23,409 nt of DNA from DASWHR01 sp036398095 (GTDB lineage Bacteria > Actinomycetota > AC-67). Shown piece after piece: positions 6,717 through 14,466 of the stretch; position 1 is the first letter of the stretch, and every line of letters begins with the position of its first letter. Below the pieces are notes generated by a model, which worked only from the letters and a program-made list of their open reading frames with translations, was not told the origin of the DNA and ran no database searches. The stretch covers positions 1 to 23,409 of the forward strand of contig DASWHR010000148.1 in assembly GCA_036398095.1 (NCBI GenBank), in the 5' to 3' direction. Position numbers and translations under genes: made by a program.

Positions 6717-7958
6717 ATGAGCGACGCATGGACGACGGCCTTGTCCCAGTTGGACGAGGCCGCCGCGCACATGAAGCTCGATCCGAACCTGCACGAAGTG
6801 TTGCGGCGACCCAAGCGAATCTTGACCGTCTCGATTCCGGTGCGGATGGACGACGGTCGGGTCGAGGTGTTCACCGGGTACCGCGTGCACCACGATCTGT
6901 CGCGGGGGCCGGCCAAAGGGGGCATCCGCTACCACCCCGACGTTTCGCTCGACGAAGTCAAGGCGCTGGCGATGTGGATGACGTGGAAATCCGCGATCGT
7001 CGGGATCCCCTACGGTGGCGCGAAGGGTGGCGTCGTCGTCGATCCGAAGCGCCTCTCCGACGGCGAGCTGGAACGCATGACGCGCCGCTACGCCAGCGAG
7101 ATCTTGCCCTTCATCGGTCCAGAGCGCGACGTGCCGGCGCCCGACCTGAATACCGATGAGCGGATCATGGCCTGGATCATGGACACGTACTCGATGAACA
7201 CCGGGTATTCGGTTCCCGGCGTCGTGACCGGCAAGCCGGTTTCGGTCGGGGGCTCGCTCGGACGCGGCGGCGCGACGAGCCGTGGCGTGACGTTCGCCGC
7301 GCTGATGGCGGTCAAGCAGTTGGGCATGCACGTGGACGGCTTGCGCGTGGCCGTGCAGGGATTCGGAAAGGTCGGCGGGTTCGCCGCGCAGCTCTTTCAC
7401 GATGTGGGCTGCACGGTTGTCGCAATCAGCGACTTCAAGGGCGGGATTTTCAACTCGCGGGGGTTGAATCCGTCGGCGCTGCTTCGCTACCGCGACGAAA
7501 ACGGAACCGTCGCCGGCTTTCCGAACGGCGACGCGATCACCAACGACGAGCTTCTCACGATCGACTGCGACCTGCTCGTCCCGGCGGCGATCGAAGATCA
7601 GCTCACGCAAAGCAATGCCGATCGCGTGCGCGCTCGGATCGTGGTCGAAGGTGCGAACGGGCCGACGACGCGCGAAGCCGACCACATCCTGGACGAGCGT
7701 GGCATCCTGGTCGTTCCCGACGTGCTTGCCAACGCCGGCGGCGTGACCGTGTCCTACTTCGAATGGGTGCAGGACATCGCCGCGTATTTCTGGTCCGAAG
7801 ACGAGGTCAACACGCGGCTGCACGGTTTGATGGAGCGCAGCTACGAGCAGTCGCGCGCCTATGCCGAAGAGCACGGCGTGCGTTTGCGGCTGGCGGCGCT
7901 TGCCATCGGCATCGGACGCGTGGCCGAGGCGCATCGGGTTCGAGGCCTGTTCCCGTGA
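6717..7958 (+). CDS. gdhA: Glu/Leu/Phe/Val dehydrogenase (probable glutamate dehydrogenase)
   Basis: A 413-residue amino-acid dehydrogenase catalysing reversible oxidative deamination of glutamate to 2-oxoglutarate and ammonia with NAD(P). The dimerisation/substrate domain contains 'GPAKGGIRYHPDV' and 'GIPYGGAKGGV' with the catalytic lysine at about 103, then 'DVPAPDLNT' with Asp143. The Rossmann domain has 'VAVQGFGKVGGFAAQLF' (about 211-227) and the conserved 'EGANGPTT' and 'DVLANAGGVTVSYFEWVQ' segments. Length and motifs are those of the short hexameric GDH class (about 410-420 residues). ATG 6717 is chosen because family alignment begins there and a -10 hexamer lies 7 nt upstream. Leucine or phenylalanine cannot be fully excluded as substrate. 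The TGA at 7956-7958 overlaps an in-frame GTG (7955) of the next reading frame. Confidence 0.93.
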   Translation: MSDAWTTALSQLDEAAAHMKLDPNLHEVLRRPKRILTVSIPVRMDDGRVEVFTGYRVHHDLSRGPAKGGIRYHPDVSLDEVKALAMWMTWKSAIVGIPYGGAKGGVVVDPKRLSDGELERMTRRYASEILPFIGPERDVPAPDLNTDERIMAWIMDTYSMNTGYSVPGVVTGKPVSVGGSLGRGGATSRGVTFAALMAVKQLGMHVDGLRVAVQGFGKVGGFAAQLFHDVGCTVVAISDFKGGIFNSRGLNPSALLRYRDENGTVAGFPNGDAITNDELLTIDCDLLVPAAIEDQLTQSNADRVRARIVVEGANGPTTREADHILDERGILVVPDVLANAGGVTVSYFEWVQDIAAYFWSEDEVNTRLHGLMERSYEQSRAYAEEHGVRLRLAALAIGIGRVAEAHRVRGLFP

Positions 7959-8071
7959 GCGACCCCGGGCAGGAGCCGGCCACGGTCGGTGGGCAGGGGA
8001 GCCCCGCTCTCACGCTGGGCGTTCCCGGATCCCCCGCAGCGGGCGCCGAGTGTGGCAGAATCGGGCCCGTC

Positions 8072-8359
8072 ATGGGAATCGACGAAGTCGACGACGTGCG
8101 CACGCCGGGCGAACTCACCGAGCGCGAGCGTGAAATCCTTGCGTTCGAGCGCGAGTGGTTCAAGCATCCCGGCTCGAAGGAGCGAGTGGTTCGCGATCGC
8201 TTCGCTGTCTCGGCGACCCGCTACTACCAAATCCTGAACACGCTGATCGACTCGCCCGAAGCAATGGCCTGTGACCCGATGCTCGTCAAGCGCCTCCAGC
8301 GGATGCGCGACGCTCGCAAGCGTCGCCGCGCCGCGCAGCGCTTGGGCGTTCGCGAGTAG
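8072..8359 (+). CDS. DUF3263 family protein
   Basis: A 95-residue protein recognisable as the actinobacterial DUF3263 family: 'LTEREREILAFEREWFKHPGSKERVVRDRF' followed by 'SATRYYQILNTLIDSPEAMACDPMLVKRLQRMRDARKRRR'. The middle looks like a helix-turn-helix, so DNA binding is plausible but I know of no established biochemical role. It is followed after 9 nt by the LytR_C gene; the pair matches what I recall as Rv0430-Rv0431 in Mycobacterium. ATG 8072 fits the family length of about 100 residues. The frame is open back to GTG 7955, which overlaps the gdhA stop as GTGA; that start would add 39 Gly/Pro/Ala-rich residues. A CAGAAT hexamer 10 nt before ATG 8072 could be a -10. Confidence 0.85.
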   Translation: MGIDEVDDVRTPGELTEREREILAFEREWFKHPGSKERVVRDRFAVSATRYYQILNTLIDSPEAMACDPMLVKRLQRMRDARKRRRAAQRLGVRE

Positions 8360-8368
8360 GGGATTCCG

Positions 8369-8923
8369 GTGCCCGGCCGGCACGCGCCCGTCTCGTCGAA
8401 GTCGTTCCTGATCTCGCTCGGAACGGCGGTCGGCGGCGCGCTCGTCGCGCTCGCGATCGTCGTGGGCATCGCGGTCGTCGCGCTGAACGCCGGCGGCGAC
8501 GACGGCGAAGCCGTCGTGCTCCGAACACCGCCGGCGAGCACGCCGGCCACCACGGTCCCGACGGCGTCGTCCACGCCGACCGCGACTCCGACGCCGTCCG
8601 AAACGGTCCAGATCACGCCGGTGTCCGAAACGACGCTGCGTGCGCTCAACGGGACCGGCCGGCCGGGATTGGCCCGGAACATGGCCGACCGCGCGGCCGC
8701 GGAAGGCTATCCCGACCCGAAGATCGGCAACACCGACGATCGTCCGGCCACGTCCACGATCTACTATCGGGCGGACTCGCAGGACGAGGCCGAGGAGCTT
8801 CGCCGCCGGTTCCCGGAGCTCACCGAGATCGCGCCCGCTCCGTCGGCGTTCGACACCGACGTGATGCTCACGATCGTGCTGGGCGGCGACTATTCCGCGC
8901 CGTCGCCGTCGCCGTCGCCGTAG
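8369..8923 (+). CDS. LytR_C-domain membrane protein (VirR-like)
   Basis: A 184-residue single-pass protein: short cytoplasmic N-terminus, hydrophobic helix at about 13-40, a Pro/Thr/Ser linker ('TPPASTPATTVPTAS') and a LytR_C domain beginning 'TTLRALNGTGRPGLARNMAD' and continuing 'AAAEGYPDPKIGNTD'. LytR_C domains occur at the end of LytR-CpsA-Psr cell-wall ligases and as stand-alone proteins such as mycobacterial VirR, which influence envelope integrity and vesicle release; a similar envelope role is inferred here. GTG 8369 follows the DUF3263 stop by 9 nt and has an AGGGGA site, so the two are probably one operon. The C-terminus ends in 'PSPSPSP', encoded by a GTCGCC repeat shared with the convergent lipoprotein gene. 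Confidence 0.85.
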   Translation: MPGRHAPVSSKSFLISLGTAVGGALVALAIVVGIAVVALNAGGDDGEAVVLRTPPASTPATTVPTASSTPTATPTPSETVQITPVSETTLRALNGTGRPGLARNMADRAAAEGYPDPKIGNTDDRPATSTIYYRADSQDEAEELRRRFPELTEIAPAPSAFDTDVMLTIVLGGDYSAPSPSPSP

Positions 8924-9752
8924 GTCGCGGCGCCGCGATTTCGCGGTCCAGCAGCGTCATCGTGGTCGTGGATTCGATCGTGACCGTGCCTTGCCCGGGA
9001 GCCCCGGCGATATCGAAGACGCCGCTCGCGACGGCCTTGACGCGAACGGGAAATCCGTTGTCGAAAGCGAACGCGGACTCCACGAGCGCCGTCTCTGTTC
9101 CGATCAGCCTGATCGTCGAGCCGCCGGCTTCGCGGACTCGTTCGACCGGCCGCGATGTCGCCGACTCGACGACGGCGCAGCGGTAGCCGCCGACCCAGCG
9201 AAGCGCCGCGACGCGGGAACGCCGTCGCCCCGTTCCATCGGCAAGCGGCTCGGACCATCGTTGTGCGATCCGCGCGGGCCCACGCGCGATGGTCGAGCCG
9301 AAGATGGTGCCGATGTCGTCGGGCGATCCTCCGAACGGGACCGAGCCGTCGCCGGCGGCGGTGACCGACTCGACGCGGCCGGTGTCGTCGAAGACGATCT
9401 CGGCCGACTGCTCGGCCGGGGGCTCGGCCTGCGTGCCGTCTCGCTCGAACCCGGTGGGTGTGAACGTCAGCGTCGCGGTCCGGCTGCCGGCGGAGCGTCC
9501 CAGACGGATGCGCACATCGGCGCGGAGCACCGTCCGTTCGCCCGACCCGATGCCGGGCGCGTCGATGCCGGGCGCGTCGATGACGGTGCGCGCGTCGGCG
9601 ACCAAGCGGTAGATCCGCACCTCGCCGTCGGGGAATCGGGGCGTGAGCGTGATTCGCGGCGCCGCGCACGCCGAAAGCGACGCGCCCACGGCGAGCGCGA
9701 GCAGCGCCGACGGCCCGCGCCGGCCCGTGCCGGCTCTGGAAATCACGCCCAC
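8868..9752 (-). CDS. Predicted lipoprotein, unknown function
   Basis: A 294-residue protein with a lipoprotein signal peptide: basic N-terminus ('RAGTGRRG'), hydrophobic core and lipobox 'LSAC' with Cys29. The exported part is rich in beta strands ('TVLRADVRIRLGRS', 'TATLTFTPTGFERDG', 'TVTIESTTTMTLLDREI'), suggesting a single beta-barrel or lipocalin-like fold; I recognise no named family. GTG 9752 is chosen because TAGACT lies 6 nt upstream on this strand, fitting leaderless initiation; GTG 9746 is the alternative. The last 19 codons overlap the end of the convergent LytR_C gene by 56 nt, giving an Ala-Thr repeat tail from the same GTCGCC repeat. The lipoprotein may be membrane-surface anchored near the LytR_C protein. 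Confidence 0.8.
   Translation of the reverse strand: MGVISRAGTGRRGPSALLALAVGASLSACAAPRITLTPRFPDGEVRIYRLVADARTVIDAPGIDAPGIGSGERTVLRADVRIRLGRSAGSRTATLTFTPTGFERDGTQAEPPAEQSAEIVFDDTGRVESVTAAGDGSVPFGGSPDDIGTIFGSTIARGPARIAQRWSEPLADGTGRRRSRVAALRWVGGYRCAVVESATSRPVERVREAGGSTIRLIGTETALVESAFAFDNGFPVRVKAVASGVFDIAGAPGQGTVTIESTTTMTLLDREIAAPRPTATATATARNSRRPARS
9549..9578. repeat. Tandem 15-nt duplication inside the lipoprotein gene
   Basis: The unit GATGCCGGGCGCGTC occurs twice in a row (9549-9563 and 9564-9578). On the coding strand it encodes 'IDAPGIDAPG' in the lipoprotein. It keeps the frame and looks like a recent replication-slippage duplication. Confidence 0.85.
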
Positions 9753-9758
9753 GCACGC

Positions 9759-9764
9759 AGTCTA
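9759..9764 (-). promoter_or_regulatory. -10 hexamer TAGACT for the leaderless lipoprotein gene
   Basis: On the minus strand TAGACT is followed by 6 nt and the GTG at 9752. A TAGCGT hexamer pointing the other way (9788-9793) lies 12 nt before the otsB ATG, so the 53-nt gap between the two genes may hold a compact divergent promoter pair. Confidence 0.45.
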
Positions 9765-9805
9765 GGACGCGCGGCCGAGCCCGCTGGTAGCGTGGGCCGC
9801 ATTCG

Positions 9806-10585
9806 ATGAAAGACGAACGGCATCCCTCGTTGCGCGCGTTCGCGGCCGTGCCGCCCGAGCGGGCGGGCATCTTCACCGACTTCGACGGCACCCTTGCGGC
9901 GATCGTCGACGTCCCCGAGGAAGCGCGCCCGTGGCGCGGCGCCGGACCGGTGCTTTCCCGTCTGGCGCTCCGCTATGCCGTCGTCGCGATCGTCACCGGC
10001 CGAGCCGCGAGCGACGTCGCTCGTCGCCTGCGCGCGCCGGGGCTGCGGATCGCGGGAGTGCACGGGCTCGAAGAGCGCTTCGGTCGTCGCGTGCGCCCCA
10101 TGCCGGACGCCGCCGCCGCGCGGACGGCGATCGAGCGGGCCGCGCGAACGCTCGAGGAATTGCTTCGCGATCACGAGGGTGTGACGGTCGAACGCAAGGG
10201 ACTCGGCGTTGCCGTGCACGTCCGGCGTGCGCCCGATCCGGAGGCCGCCGAGCGTATCGTGACGGCGATCGTCGCCGACGTCGCGAAGGACGCCGGGCTG
10301 GCTGCGCACGGCGGCCGGCGGGTCGTCGAGATCCGTCCGATGCTTGCGACCGACAAAGGCACCGCGGTCGCGCGGATCGCCGCCGAGCACGGGATCGAGG
10401 CGGCGATGTTTTGCGGCGACGATCTGGGAGATATCGCGGCGATGCGCGCCGTCCGCGCGTTCGGTGTCTCGTGCGTGATCGGGGTGGTCACGGCCGAGTC
10501 GCCGCCGCAGCTCGCCGACGAGGCCGACGTGCTGGTGGACGGACCCGCCGATGTGGTCCGGATCCTTCGGAGCCTGGACTCCTAG
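9806..10585 (+). CDS. otsB: Trehalose-6-phosphate phosphatase
   Basis: A 259-residue HAD-superfamily phosphatase that removes phosphate from trehalose 6-phosphate, the second step of the OtsAB pathway. Motif I is 'FTDFDGTLAAI' with nucleophile Asp25 and acid Asp27; 'IVTGR' is motif II; 'ATDKGTAV' gives the motif III lysine (about 184); 'FCGDDLGDIAAM' (203-213) is the metal-binding motif IV. 'GVHGLEERF' is typical of the trehalose-phosphatase cap. Length matches bacterial OtsB (about 250-270). It is convergent with otsA, whose stop codon is only 1 nt away, so the pathway genes are in opposite orientation and not co-transcribed. ATG 9806 has no Shine-Dalgarno and a TAGCGT hexamer 12 nt upstream. 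Confidence 0.92.
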   Translation: MKDERHPSLRAFAAVPPERAGIFTDFDGTLAAIVDVPEEARPWRGAGPVLSRLALRYAVVAIVTGRAASDVARRLRAPGLRIAGVHGLEERFGRRVRPMPDAAAARTAIERAARTLEELLRDHEGVTVERKGLGVAVHVRRAPDPEAAERIVTAIVADVAKDAGLAAHGGRRVVEIRPMLATDKGTAVARIAAEHGIEAAMFCGDDLGDIAAMRAVRAFGVSCVIGVVTAESPPQLADEADVLVDGPADVVRILRSLDS

Positions 10586-10586
10586 G

Positions 10587-12026
10587 CTAACGGCCGCGCT
10601 CGTCGGCGGCGCGCTGCACGTCCCGCATCTGCGCCAGCAACCACCGCGCGGGACGATGCGATCGAGCCAGACGCCGCAGCCGCTTCGCTCGCTCGCGACG
10701 CTCGTCGGCGGGCGCGTCGATCGCGTCGGCGATCGCGGATGCGGTCGCGTCCACGCTGAAGGGATTGACGCCGTAGGCGGCCGGCGCCAGGCGCGAGTAG
10801 GCGCCGGCGTTTTGCGACAGCACCAGCTGGCCGTCGCGACGATTGAGGATCGGCCCTTCGAAGGCGACCAGGTTCATGCCGTCGAAGACGGGGTTGACGA
10901 CGAGCACGTCGTAGAGGCCGTAGGCGGCGTAGGCGCGATGGATCGCGTTCTCGACGTCCACGCGAACGGTGTCGGCTCCGAAGCGCTTGTTGATGCGATC
11001 GGCGGCGGCAAGGCACTGGTCGGTGTATTCCCCGTATTCGGGGATGGTGCCCCGCGACGGAGCCATCAACGCCAGGTGTGCGACGCGTCCGCGGAGGTCG
11101 GCCCGCCGATCCAGGAGGGCTTCGAAGGCCATCATGCCGCGCAGGATGTTCTTCGAAAGCTCGGTGCGGTCGACGCGAAGCACGAAGCGACGCCCGCCGG
11201 CCCAGTCGGCGAGCGCCTTGCGCTCGGCGCCGACCTCGGGCGAGGCCGCCGCCGCGAGCAGATGCTTTCCGTTGATCCCGACGGGGTAGACGCCCACGCG
11301 CGTGCGGTTCCCGGCGTGCTTGACCCACTTGTCGCCCGTGCGCGCCCCCAGGAGGTCCTTGCAGTTCCATCGGAACGCGTCGGCCCACCGGGTCGTCTGG
11401 AAGCCGGTGAGGTCGGACGAGAGCAGTCCGTCGAGCAGCGCGCGCGACCATTCATCGGGAAGCATGCGGAAATAGTCGGGCTGCGCGAAGGGAATGTGCC
11501 AGAAATGCGCGATCTTCAAGTCGGGACGCAGCTCGCGGATCCGCGCGGGCGCAAGCGCAAGGTGATAGTCCTGCACGAAGCACAGCGCGCCCTCGGGCGC
11601 CGTTTCCGCGACCGATCTGGCGAACCGTGCGTTGACGTCCACGTAGGCGTCCCAGGCGGCCGCGTCGTCCTCGTCGAAGACCGGCGTCCTCGGCGGATCG
11701 AACAGGTAGTGGTGGACGAACCACAGGACACGATTCGACAGGCGGTTGTAGTAGGGGTCGTATTCCTTCGCGGGAATGTCGAGCAGCTTGACCCAGACGC
11801 CGTCCAGTCCCGTCTCTTCTGGCGCGACGAGGCCTGTGCGCGACCGGTCGCCTTTGCTCATCGCGGCGGCGATCCACGCCGATTGCCGCTCGATCAACGC
11901 GCTGGAAAGAACCGTCACCAGGCCGCCGGCGCCCCGATGCGGAACGCCTTCGTCGTCGAACTGGATCGGGCCGCGATTGGAAACGAAGACCAGGCCCGCC
12001 TGTTCGAAGGAGCCGCGTTCGCTCAC
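10587..12026 (-). CDS. otsA: Trehalose-6-phosphate synthase (GT20)
   Basis: A 479-residue GT20 glycosyltransferase making trehalose 6-phosphate from NDP-glucose and glucose 6-phosphate. Recognisable segments are 'LVFVSNRGPIQF' near the N-terminus, 'NRVLWFVHHYLF', 'FVQDYHLALAPARIRELRPD' and 'FWHIPFAQPDYFRMLP', 'VLRVDRTELSKNILRG' (sugar-nucleotide Arg/Lys), 'APSRGTIPEYGEYTDQ' and 'VVNPVFDGMNLVAFEG'. Two places depart from E. coli OtsA as I recall it: NRxLWP is NRVLWF, and PLRDGMNLV is PVFDGMNLV. The enzyme could thus be a divergent OtsA or another GT20 enzyme. GTG 12026 overlaps the treT stop as GTGA, implying translational coupling with treT. The neighbouring otsB supports the trehalose assignment. 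Confidence 0.87.
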   Translation of the reverse strand: MSERGSFEQAGLVFVSNRGPIQFDDEGVPHRGAGGLVTVLSSALIERQSAWIAAAMSKGDRSRTGLVAPEETGLDGVWVKLLDIPAKEYDPYYNRLSNRVLWFVHHYLFDPPRTPVFDEDDAAAWDAYVDVNARFARSVAETAPEGALCFVQDYHLALAPARIRELRPDLKIAHFWHIPFAQPDYFRMLPDEWSRALLDGLLSSDLTGFQTTRWADAFRWNCKDLLGARTGDKWVKHAGNRTRVGVYPVGINGKHLLAAAASPEVGAERKALADWAGGRRFVLRVDRTELSKNILRGMMAFEALLDRRADLRGRVAHLALMAPSRGTIPEYGEYTDQCLAAADRINKRFGADTVRVDVENAIHRAYAAYGLYDVLVVNPVFDGMNLVAFEGPILNRRDGQLVLSQNAGAYSRLAPAAYGVNPFSVDATASAIADAIDAPADERRERAKRLRRLARSHRPARWLLAQMRDVQRAADERGR

Positions 12027-13261
12027 GAGAGAGATTCGAGCATGCCGATGAAGTCGTCGAGCCAGCGCGTGGACAGGAAGCGCTCGCGCACGCTATCGCG
12101 GGCGGCCGCGCCCATCGCGCGCGCCGCGTCGGCGTCGCGCAGCAGCGTCAACGCGCGGTCGGCGCAGTCTTCGGCGGACGAAACCAGATAGCCGGTTCGC
12201 CCTTCCTGGATCTGCGCGCGGATGCCGCCGACGTTGCCGCCGATCACCGGTTTGGACTTCCACATCGCTTCGGCGACCGTCAGGCCGAAGCCTTCGCGAA
12301 GCGACTTCTGGATCACGACATCGGCGGAGCGTTGGAACGCGTTGATCTCGATGTTTCCGACGCCGTCCACGTTGGAGAGCATGTGAATGTCGGGGTCCCC
12401 GGCGGCGTGCTCGGCCGTTTTCTGCCAGTACTCCACTCCTTCGGGATCGTCGTGCGCCATGGATCCGGCAAGCACGAGAATCGCATCGGGAACTGATTCC
12501 TTGACCAGTCGGTACGCGTCGATGACGCCGAACGGGTCCTTCCACGGATCGAAGCGCGAGACTTGCAGCAGCATCGGTCGCGATGCGTCGATGCCATACC
12601 CGGTCAGCACCGCATCGAGCATGTCCGGCTCGAGCGCGACGTTCTTGAGCGACAGGGGGTCGATCGTGGGCATGATCAGAAACACCTTGGCGGTCTTCAG
12701 ATCCGGCCGGACGAACTCGTTCATCGTGAACACAACGGCGTCGTAGCGCTCCACCTTCGCCTTGACGAACTGCCAGACCGGTTCGTAGACCTCGGTCAGA
12801 TCGATGTGGCAGCGCCAGATCCATTTCGCATTCGGGTACCGAGGAGCGAGCGTTTCGATCATGCCTGCCGGCTGCGCGTCGTGCACGACGATGAAGTCGT
12901 ACGCGGTGTCCAGCGCTTCGGCGTTCTCGAGGTTGACGCGCGCATACTCCTGCATCATCGCGTCATCCCACGGCACCGCGGCCCCTTGCAGCGCGTTGTG
13001 CATCGCCTTGGTGACGTTGAAGAACGGTTCATGCCCCTGGATCACGCGCCAGTCCGCCTCCATGCCCAGATCGCGCTGAAGCGGGATCAGCGTGTGCAGC
13101 AACTCGGCGACGCCGCCGCCGAAGGCGGTGGAGTTGATGTGCAGGATCCGCACGCCGTTGAACGGCGCGGCGCGAACACGCAGTCCGGCGACGAGGTCGC
13201 GGCCGGAAACCGACGCGTAGTCCCCGAGCGACTTCGGGGGAAGCGGGACCGGAGTCAACAT
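12023..13261 (-). CDS. treT: Trehalose glycosyltransferring synthase (GT4, TreT-like)
   Basis: A 412-residue GT4 enzyme resembling TreT, which joins NDP-glucose and glucose into trehalose without a phosphorylated intermediate. Visible features are 'ILHINSTAFGGGVAELLHTL' (acceptor-side nucleotide fold), 'VVHDAQPAGMIETL', 'WRCHIDLTEVYEPVW', 'LLQVSRFDPWKDPFGVIDAY', and the GT4 E-x7-E motif in 'EGFGLTVAEAMWKSKPVIGG'. Trehalose phosphorylase of the same fold is the main alternative. The start ATG 13261 is preferred because TAGCAT lies 7 nt before it; ATG 13270 (three codons earlier) has a GGGGGG stretch upstream. It is directly upstream of otsA and overlaps it by 4 nt, so this operon encodes two routes to the same sugar. 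Confidence 0.88.
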   Translation of the reverse strand: MLTPVPLPPKSLGDYASVSGRDLVAGLRVRAAPFNGVRILHINSTAFGGGVAELLHTLIPLQRDLGMEADWRVIQGHEPFFNVTKAMHNALQGAAVPWDDAMMQEYARVNLENAEALDTAYDFIVVHDAQPAGMIETLAPRYPNAKWIWRCHIDLTEVYEPVWQFVKAKVERYDAVVFTMNEFVRPDLKTAKVFLIMPTIDPLSLKNVALEPDMLDAVLTGYGIDASRPMLLQVSRFDPWKDPFGVIDAYRLVKESVPDAILVLAGSMAHDDPEGVEYWQKTAEHAAGDPDIHMLSNVDGVGNIEINAFQRSADVVIQKSLREGFGLTVAEAMWKSKPVIGGNVGGIRAQIQEGRTGYLVSSAEDCADRALTLLRDADAARAMGAAARDSVRERFLSTRWLDDFIGMLESLS

Positions 13262-13268
13262 CATGGCC

Positions 13269-13274
13269 ATGCTA
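13269..13274 (-). promoter_or_regulatory. -10 hexamer TAGCAT for a leaderless treT
   Basis: On the minus strand TAGCAT is followed by 7 nt and ATG 13261, the same hexamer and spacing as at 1105-1120 on the other strand. The alternative ATG 13270 lies inside this hexamer. The -35 position is weak. Confidence 0.45.
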
Positions 13275-13300
13275 GTACCCCCCTTCGGCGGAAGCGATTC

Positions 13301-13489
13301 CTATGCTTGGGTTGTGCTTTGTCCGATTGTCACCGACGCGCGAGCCGGCGGGGGGCAGGCCGGCATCCGCGGCGCAGGCGCGAGCGCCCCGGGTTCCGCG
13401 GGATCGAGCCGCACCGAACGGCGCGCGCGAACTCGCAGACGACGGGCGCCGTCCGCGAACGCGATGGTGAAGGAATACGCATCTCGCAT
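13301..13489 (-). CDS. Possible 62-residue small protein
   Basis: This open frame in the gap between the HAD phosphatase and treT starts at ATG 13489 and ends with TAG at 13303-13301. The first 35 codons have high GC at the third position and read as a basic, strand-forming segment ('YSFTIAFADGARRLRVRARR'); the rest is proline/alanine-rich. There is no clear Shine-Dalgarno. I recognise no family and it may be fortuitous. Otherwise the 13262-13547 gap holds only a small GC hairpin (13501-13513). Confidence 0.3.
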   Translation of the reverse strand: MRDAYSFTIAFADGARRLRVRARRSVRLDPAEPGALAPAPRMPACPPPARASVTIGQSTTQA

Positions 13490-13547
13490 CCGATATCGGA
13501 CGGCGCGACGCCGCGCTTGAACCCGGTGGGGCCCGAAATGAGGTGGT

Positions 13548-14387
13548 TTAGCGCGGCGCGGCGAGCACGGCCGCGATCGCGTCCGTCCAGCCGAGATTGC
13601 CCGGCCGTTCGGTGACGGCGACGTTGGGCAGACCCGCCGCGGCTTCGGCCAGCGCAGGATCGTCGGCGACGGCATCCGCCGTCAGCGCCATGACCGCCAC
13701 GTGCGGCGCCATCGTCAGGTCGGCGAGCGAGTCGCCCAGCGCCACGCATCGCTCGCGCGGGATGTCGCGACGGCGGCGGTCGGCGGCGATGGCCGCACCC
13801 TTGGACACGCCATGCGGCATCAGGTGATACACGTGCGCGGTTCGCGGCGGCAGATCCAGATACGCGGAGTGAAGCACGCCGTTGTCGGCAAGTGTGCACC
13901 AGCCCATGCCGGCCTCGGCGAGTGCCGCATCGACCTCCGCGGGGTCGGCGAGCCCGCGCAGCAGCGCCGTGTATTCGCGCTTGCGCGCCCATTGCCCGTG
14001 CGGCTCGAGCCGGAACCGCCGCGTGATCAGATCGATCGCGCCGCTGTCGTGCATCAGCGCGAAGGGATGCTCCGCACCACCGGGGTACGCGCCCAGGTGC
14101 GTCTCGATCGTGCGGCCGCCGTCGTAGGAGATCACCGCGCCCATCTCGCCGATCGCCGTCGGCAGGCCCATGAGGCGCGCGTCGCCGGCGATGCCGGGCA
14201 TGCCTCGGCCCGAGCAGGGAACGATCTCGATGCCCGCGGCCAGCGCCGCGATCAGCGTCCGGGCGGGCTCCAGCGTCGCGGCGCCGTCGGGGCCGTGCAC
14301 GAACGAGCCGCCCGCGCCCAGCATCGTGCCGTCAAGATCCGAGTAGACGACGGTGACCCCGTCTGGCGGTTCGAAGGAAGCCGGCAC
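13548..14387 (-). CDS. HAD-IIB phosphatase, mannosyl-3-phosphoglycerate phosphatase-like
   Basis: A 279-residue Cof/HAD-IIB phosphatase. Motif I is 'VYSDLDGTMLG' near the N-terminus, motif II 'VPCSGRGMPG', the catalytic lysine is in 'HGVSKGAAIAADRR' and motif IV is 'CVALGDSLADLTMA'. The central cap region (about 80-185) determines the substrate. Related enzymes dephosphorylate mannosyl-3-phosphoglycerate, sucrose 6-phosphate or similar sugar phosphates; the exact substrate is not determinable here, but placement beside treT/otsA suggests a compatible solute. A partner synthase such as MpgS is not in the window. GTG 14387 is chosen because TATGAT lies 7 nt upstream on this strand; ATG 14399, four codons earlier, overlaps that hexamer and is the alternative start. 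Confidence 0.8.
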   Translation of the reverse strand: MPASFEPPDGVTVVYSDLDGTMLGAGGSFVHGPDGAATLEPARTLIAALAAGIEIVPCSGRGMPGIAGDARLMGLPTAIGEMGAVISYDGGRTIETHLGAYPGGAEHPFALMHDSGAIDLITRRFRLEPHGQWARKREYTALLRGLADPAEVDAALAEAGMGWCTLADNGVLHSAYLDLPPRTAHVYHLMPHGVSKGAAIAADRRRRDIPRERCVALGDSLADLTMAPHVAVMALTADAVADDPALAEAAAGLPNVAVTERPGNLGWTDAIAAVLAAPR

Positions 14388-14394
14388 GGCGGAA

Positions 14395-14400
14395 ATCATA
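14395..14400 (-). promoter_or_regulatory. -10 hexamer TATGAT upstream of the HAD phosphatase
   Basis: On the minus strand TATGAT, one mismatch from TATAAT, is followed by 7 nt and GTG 14387. A TTGAAA at 14427-14422 is present but 21 nt away, longer than a usual spacer. The hexamer contains the annotated-style ATG 14399, so only one of the two starts can be correct. Confidence 0.4.
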
Positions 14401-14451
14401 CGATCCGGGCCCGCCCAAGGCTTTCAAAATGCGCGGGGGCTGCGAATTCCC

Positions 14452-14457
14452 TATTCT
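14452..14457 (+). promoter_or_regulatory. -10 hexamer TATTCT for thrC
   Basis: TATTCT is followed by 9 nt and ATG 14467, leaving a leader of at most 2-3 nt. No Shine-Dalgarno precedes the ATG. The -35 region is weak. It is divergent from the HAD phosphatase signal about 50 nt away. Confidence 0.4.
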
Positions 14458-14466
14458 TTGCAGTGT

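Noticed and set aside
7955..8071. N-terminal extension of the DUF3263 protein from GTG 7955
   Set aside because: It would give a GTGA overlap with gdhA, but the 39 extra residues are Gly/Pro/Ala-rich and exceed the usual family length; kept only as an alternative start.
10551..12191. 546-codon plus-strand frame opposite otsA
   Set aside because: otsA motifs are unmistakable on the minus strand and the plus product is featureless.
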